Below, piece by piece: positions 43,571-45,174 of a stretch of DNA of 45,174 bases. Both the position numbers and the translations under genes were made by a program. This DNA is from an uncultured Clostridia bacterium. GTDB lineage: Bacteria > Bacillota > Clostridia > TANB77 > CAG-508. The first letter of the stretch is position 1; every line of letters begins with the position of its first letter. Under the pieces are notes generated by a model. It ran no database searches. It was not told the DNA's origin and worked only from the letters and a program-made list of their open reading frames with translations. The stretch covers positions 1 through 45,174 of the forward strand of contig CALXHF010000014.1 of NCBI GenBank assembly GCA_944388035.1, read 5' to 3'.

Positions 43571-43609
43571 CCTCCTTTAATATTCTTTATTTCATATATA
43601 TTAAAGAAG
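43571..43609 (-). promoter_or_regulatory. hairpin covering the sipL ribosome binding site
   Basis: On the minus strand CTTCTTTAATAT (43609-43598) pairs with ATATTAAAGGAGG (43583-43571), 12 positions including G-U pairs, with a 14-base loop. AAGGAGG is the ribosome binding site of sipL. Confidence 0.55.
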
Positions 43610-43649
43610 TTCTTATTTTATTCGAAAATAAAAAAAATATTCATAAAAA

Positions 43650-43672
43650 AAAGCAGAAAATTAATTCTGCTA
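43650..43672 (-). terminator. intrinsic terminator of veg
   Basis: Minus strand: AGCAGAA / TTCTGCT followed by at least six Ts. Confidence 0.85.
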
Positions 43673-43681
43673 AAATTTTTC

Positions 43682-43978
43682 TTATAATGTTACTTTTTTT
43701 GATTTTGGTTCTGGAGCTGGTGGTATCAAAGGTGAATAAGATTCACCATCAAAAACTTCTACTTCTACTGTTCTTGTTAAAATATCTGTATAACTATATG
43801 TTACATTTCTATTATTTTCCTCATATTTTACTACAAAAATATTTGGATATGCTTTTTCTATTGTAGCTTCTTTCTCAAAGGATTTACTTCTTCCTAAAGA
43901 ACCTTTAACTATTATCTTTTGTCCTTCTTTTTCTAAAATATCTGTTTTTAAATTTGCTATATCTGATCTGCAAATCAT
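43682..43978 (-). CDS. veg: Veg family protein
   Basis: A 98-residue Veg protein: ICRSDIANLKTDILEKEGQKI, then the beta-strand KGSLGRSKSFEKEATIEKAYP, then VTYSYTDILTRTVEVE. The start at 43978 has AAGGAAGGTGA upstream and fits the family start; an earlier ATG is rejected. In Bacillus, Veg is abundant and affects biofilm formation and spore outgrowth. The gene order yabG-veg is conserved in Firmicutes and holds here on the minus strand. The C-terminus has a Pro-rich tail (PLIPPAPEPKSKKV). Confidence 0.93.
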   Translation of the reverse strand: MICRSDIANLKTDILEKEGQKIIVKGSLGRSKSFEKEATIEKAYPNIFVVKYEENNRNVTYSYTDILTRTVEVEVFDGESYSPLIPPAPEPKSKKVTL

Positions 43979-44160
43979 ACTATCACCTTCCTTTAAGCTA
44001 GCTTGATTATAGCATTTTAAGGCTTTTCTGTCAAAGAACAAAATTTCTTGTCGATTTTTGTAAAAGCTTTATTTCCAGGTGTTTCGCGATTTTATTTTTT
44101 AATTATTACAACTATATTACATTTGTATTACAAAAATATTAAATTGGTTTACTTTTATAA

Positions 44161-44976
44161 TTATATTAACATTTTTAATTTGCCATTTGCTCCTATTCCA
44201 CTAACTCCATTTTTACCATCTCTTAATTCATATGCAATATCATCAATTGTTACAAATTTATATCGTTCTGTAGTGGCAATTTTCTCTGCGACAAGTAGTG
44301 GATCTAAAAAATCTATCAAAATACGTCCTGGTGATGATGCGAAATTTGCTCCTGCTGATATTAATGCTTCAAAATAACTTTGGCACGCTCCTGCAAAAAT
44401 TACTAATTTCTCATCTTTTTCTTTATCATATTTTCTAGCTTGTTTAACTGTTTCTATAAAATATCTAGAATTTCTATAATTAAAAATATCATTATATTTT
44501 TTACCTTTTTTAAGCATCCCATCATGACCTGTAACTACCAAAATATCTGGTTTATAAATTTCTAATAAACGATTTACTACTTTTGGCTGTTTATATTCTG
44601 GGATATTTTTAACAGTAGCATTTAAACCGACCTTCTTATAATAGTTATATGATTTTTCACTATATTTTCTGTCTCCATCTAAATGGAGGATTTTACCTGT
44701 TACAGTCTTTTCATAACTTCTTTTGTAATTATATTTATTTATTCTTTTGTTTATAATTTTACTAGACTTTTCTAACCTTTCATTTACCATATTTTTAGGT
44801 ATTATTTCCAAATCAGAAATCAAGCTATCTGCTTCTATTCTCTCAAACAGACCATTTAATATAGCAACTTTTTCGTTTTTTATTTCTATAATATTTACAA
44901 CTTTAAAATATATGTCTTTACCATATGATTTTCTGCCTACAATATCACCTTTTCTAATATTTCTCATATTGCTCAC
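44161..44976 (-). CDS. yabG: sporulation-specific cysteine protease YabG
   Basis: A 271-residue protein. Family features: KGDIVGRKSYGKDIYFKV near the start, GHDGMLKKGKKYN with the catalytic-type His, and FAGACQSYFEALISAG with the Cys. YabG trims coat and germination proteins in the mother cell (in Clostridioides difficile it processes CspBA and SipA/SpoVM-linked proteins). It sits upstream of veg, as in Bacillus. It ends in a region with no clear terminator, so veg may be partly read from it. Confidence 0.92.
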   Translation of the reverse strand: MSNMRNIRKGDIVGRKSYGKDIYFKVVNIIEIKNEKVAILNGLFERIEADSLISDLEIIPKNMVNERLEKSSKIINKRINKYNYKRSYEKTVTGKILHLDGDRKYSEKSYNYYKKVGLNATVKNIPEYKQPKVVNRLLEIYKPDILVVTGHDGMLKKGKKYNDIFNYRNSRYFIETVKQARKYDKEKDEKLVIFAGACQSYFEALISAGANFASSPGRILIDFLDPLLVAEKIATTERYKFVTIDDIAYELRDGKNGVSGIGANGKLKMLI

Positions 44977-45036
44977 CTCAATAAAATAGGGCTATTATAT
45001 TTTATGTCTAAATTTGTAGAAAAGTGATACTAAAAT

Positions 45037-45174
45037 TTAATGACCATATTTTCTTTTTGTTGCCATGCCTCCTCTTATGTGTCTTTCTGCCTTATTTTCA
45101 TCTAAAATTACTCTTACATCTTTTGCTAAAGCTGGGTTTATTTTCTTAAGTCTTTCTGCTATATCTTTATGTAC
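45037..45174 (-). CDS. spoIIID: SpoIIID C-terminal end (partial)
   Basis: The last 45 codons of a gene that runs off the window. They read VHKDIAERLKKINPALAK then VRVILDENKAERHIRGGMATKRKYG, and match the end of the mother-cell transcription factor SpoIIID (its usual HKDxTERLP...RHLRGGEATKLKY). SpoIIID adjusts sigma-E gene expression and, in Clostridia, sigK. The N-terminal helix-turn-helix lies outside the window. Confidence 0.88.
   Translation of the reverse strand, partial: VHKDIAERLKKINPALAKDVRVILDENKAERHIRGGMATKRKYGH

Overview
The window is about 45 kb of very AT-rich DNA from an endospore-forming Bacillota, most likely a Clostridia-type anaerobe. The evidence is a set of sporulation genes (spoIVA, sipL, yunB, yabG, a spoIIID end and a bofC-like gene), veg, carD, a ClpE-type unfoldase, clostridial FeoA/FeoB, Gram-positive Shine-Dalgarno sites (AGGAGG) and many AT-rich intrinsic terminators. 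It is chromosomal. No phage, plasmid, CRISPR, tRNA or rRNA genes were seen.

Layout. 0.2-8.8 kb: a methyltransferase, a Lon-like protease, an Rpn/PD-(D/E)XK protein, DUF421/DUF4363 membrane proteins, a YvlD-type 4TM protein, and a two-gene set for UDP-sugar synthesis. 8.9-14.3 kb: spoIVA, RNA-modification genes and an M14 peptidase. 14.3-18.4 kb: an XRE regulator, a DUF6591-like surface protein, carD and dut. 18.4-20.9 kb: feoA-feoB. 21-27 kb: a HEPN-like protein, a broken ABC exporter, and an AgrA/AgrC-like two-component pair. 27-34.5 kb: a repeat-rich coiled-coil protein, HtrA, ClpE-like, pgsA and a BofC-like protein. 34.5-41 kb: comEC, an SH3-NlpC/P60 hydrolase, rplM-rpsI and an ABC-F gene with a regulatory leader. 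41.3 kb to the end: a minus-strand group running spoIIID end, yabG, veg, sipL, yunB.

Main result. Five genes (spoIVA, M14 peptidase, feoB twice, an S4/RluA pseudouridine synthase, yunB) are each interrupted by a +1 frame change. All six breaks fall on an in-frame CGG codon followed by A or T. Skipping the C and reading GGA or GGT as glycine restores the expected protein every time, often at a family-invariant glycine (FeoB NWPG, M14 HGNE, RluA GDGKYG). By hand I found no in-frame CGG in this window that reads as arginine, although roughly fifty sense-strand CGG trinucleotides occur out of frame and CGA, CGC and CGT are all used for Arg. The sixth case was found by prediction: a CGG near the 3' end of the S4/RluA gene, when skipped, opens 46 conserved-looking codons that end just before a terminator. 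The simplest reading is that CGG is unassigned and CGGN is decoded by +1 frameshifting (or as a quadruplet) as Gly. This resembles AGGY decoding in Perkinsus mitochondria, but here it would be in a bacterium. A systematic base-insertion artefact is the main alternative. The broken ABC exporter is a useful contrast, because its two lesions are not at CGG.

Secondary results: an ABC-F leader with an 11-codon upstream ORF and a hairpin over the Shine-Dalgarno site; SD-occluding hairpins before feoB and sipL; a possible two-state leader before a small membrane-protein gene; a terminator-like hairpin in the carD leader; a possible small RNA after htrA; a 21-bp repeat array encoding heptads; and a 33-bp intergenic repeat array.
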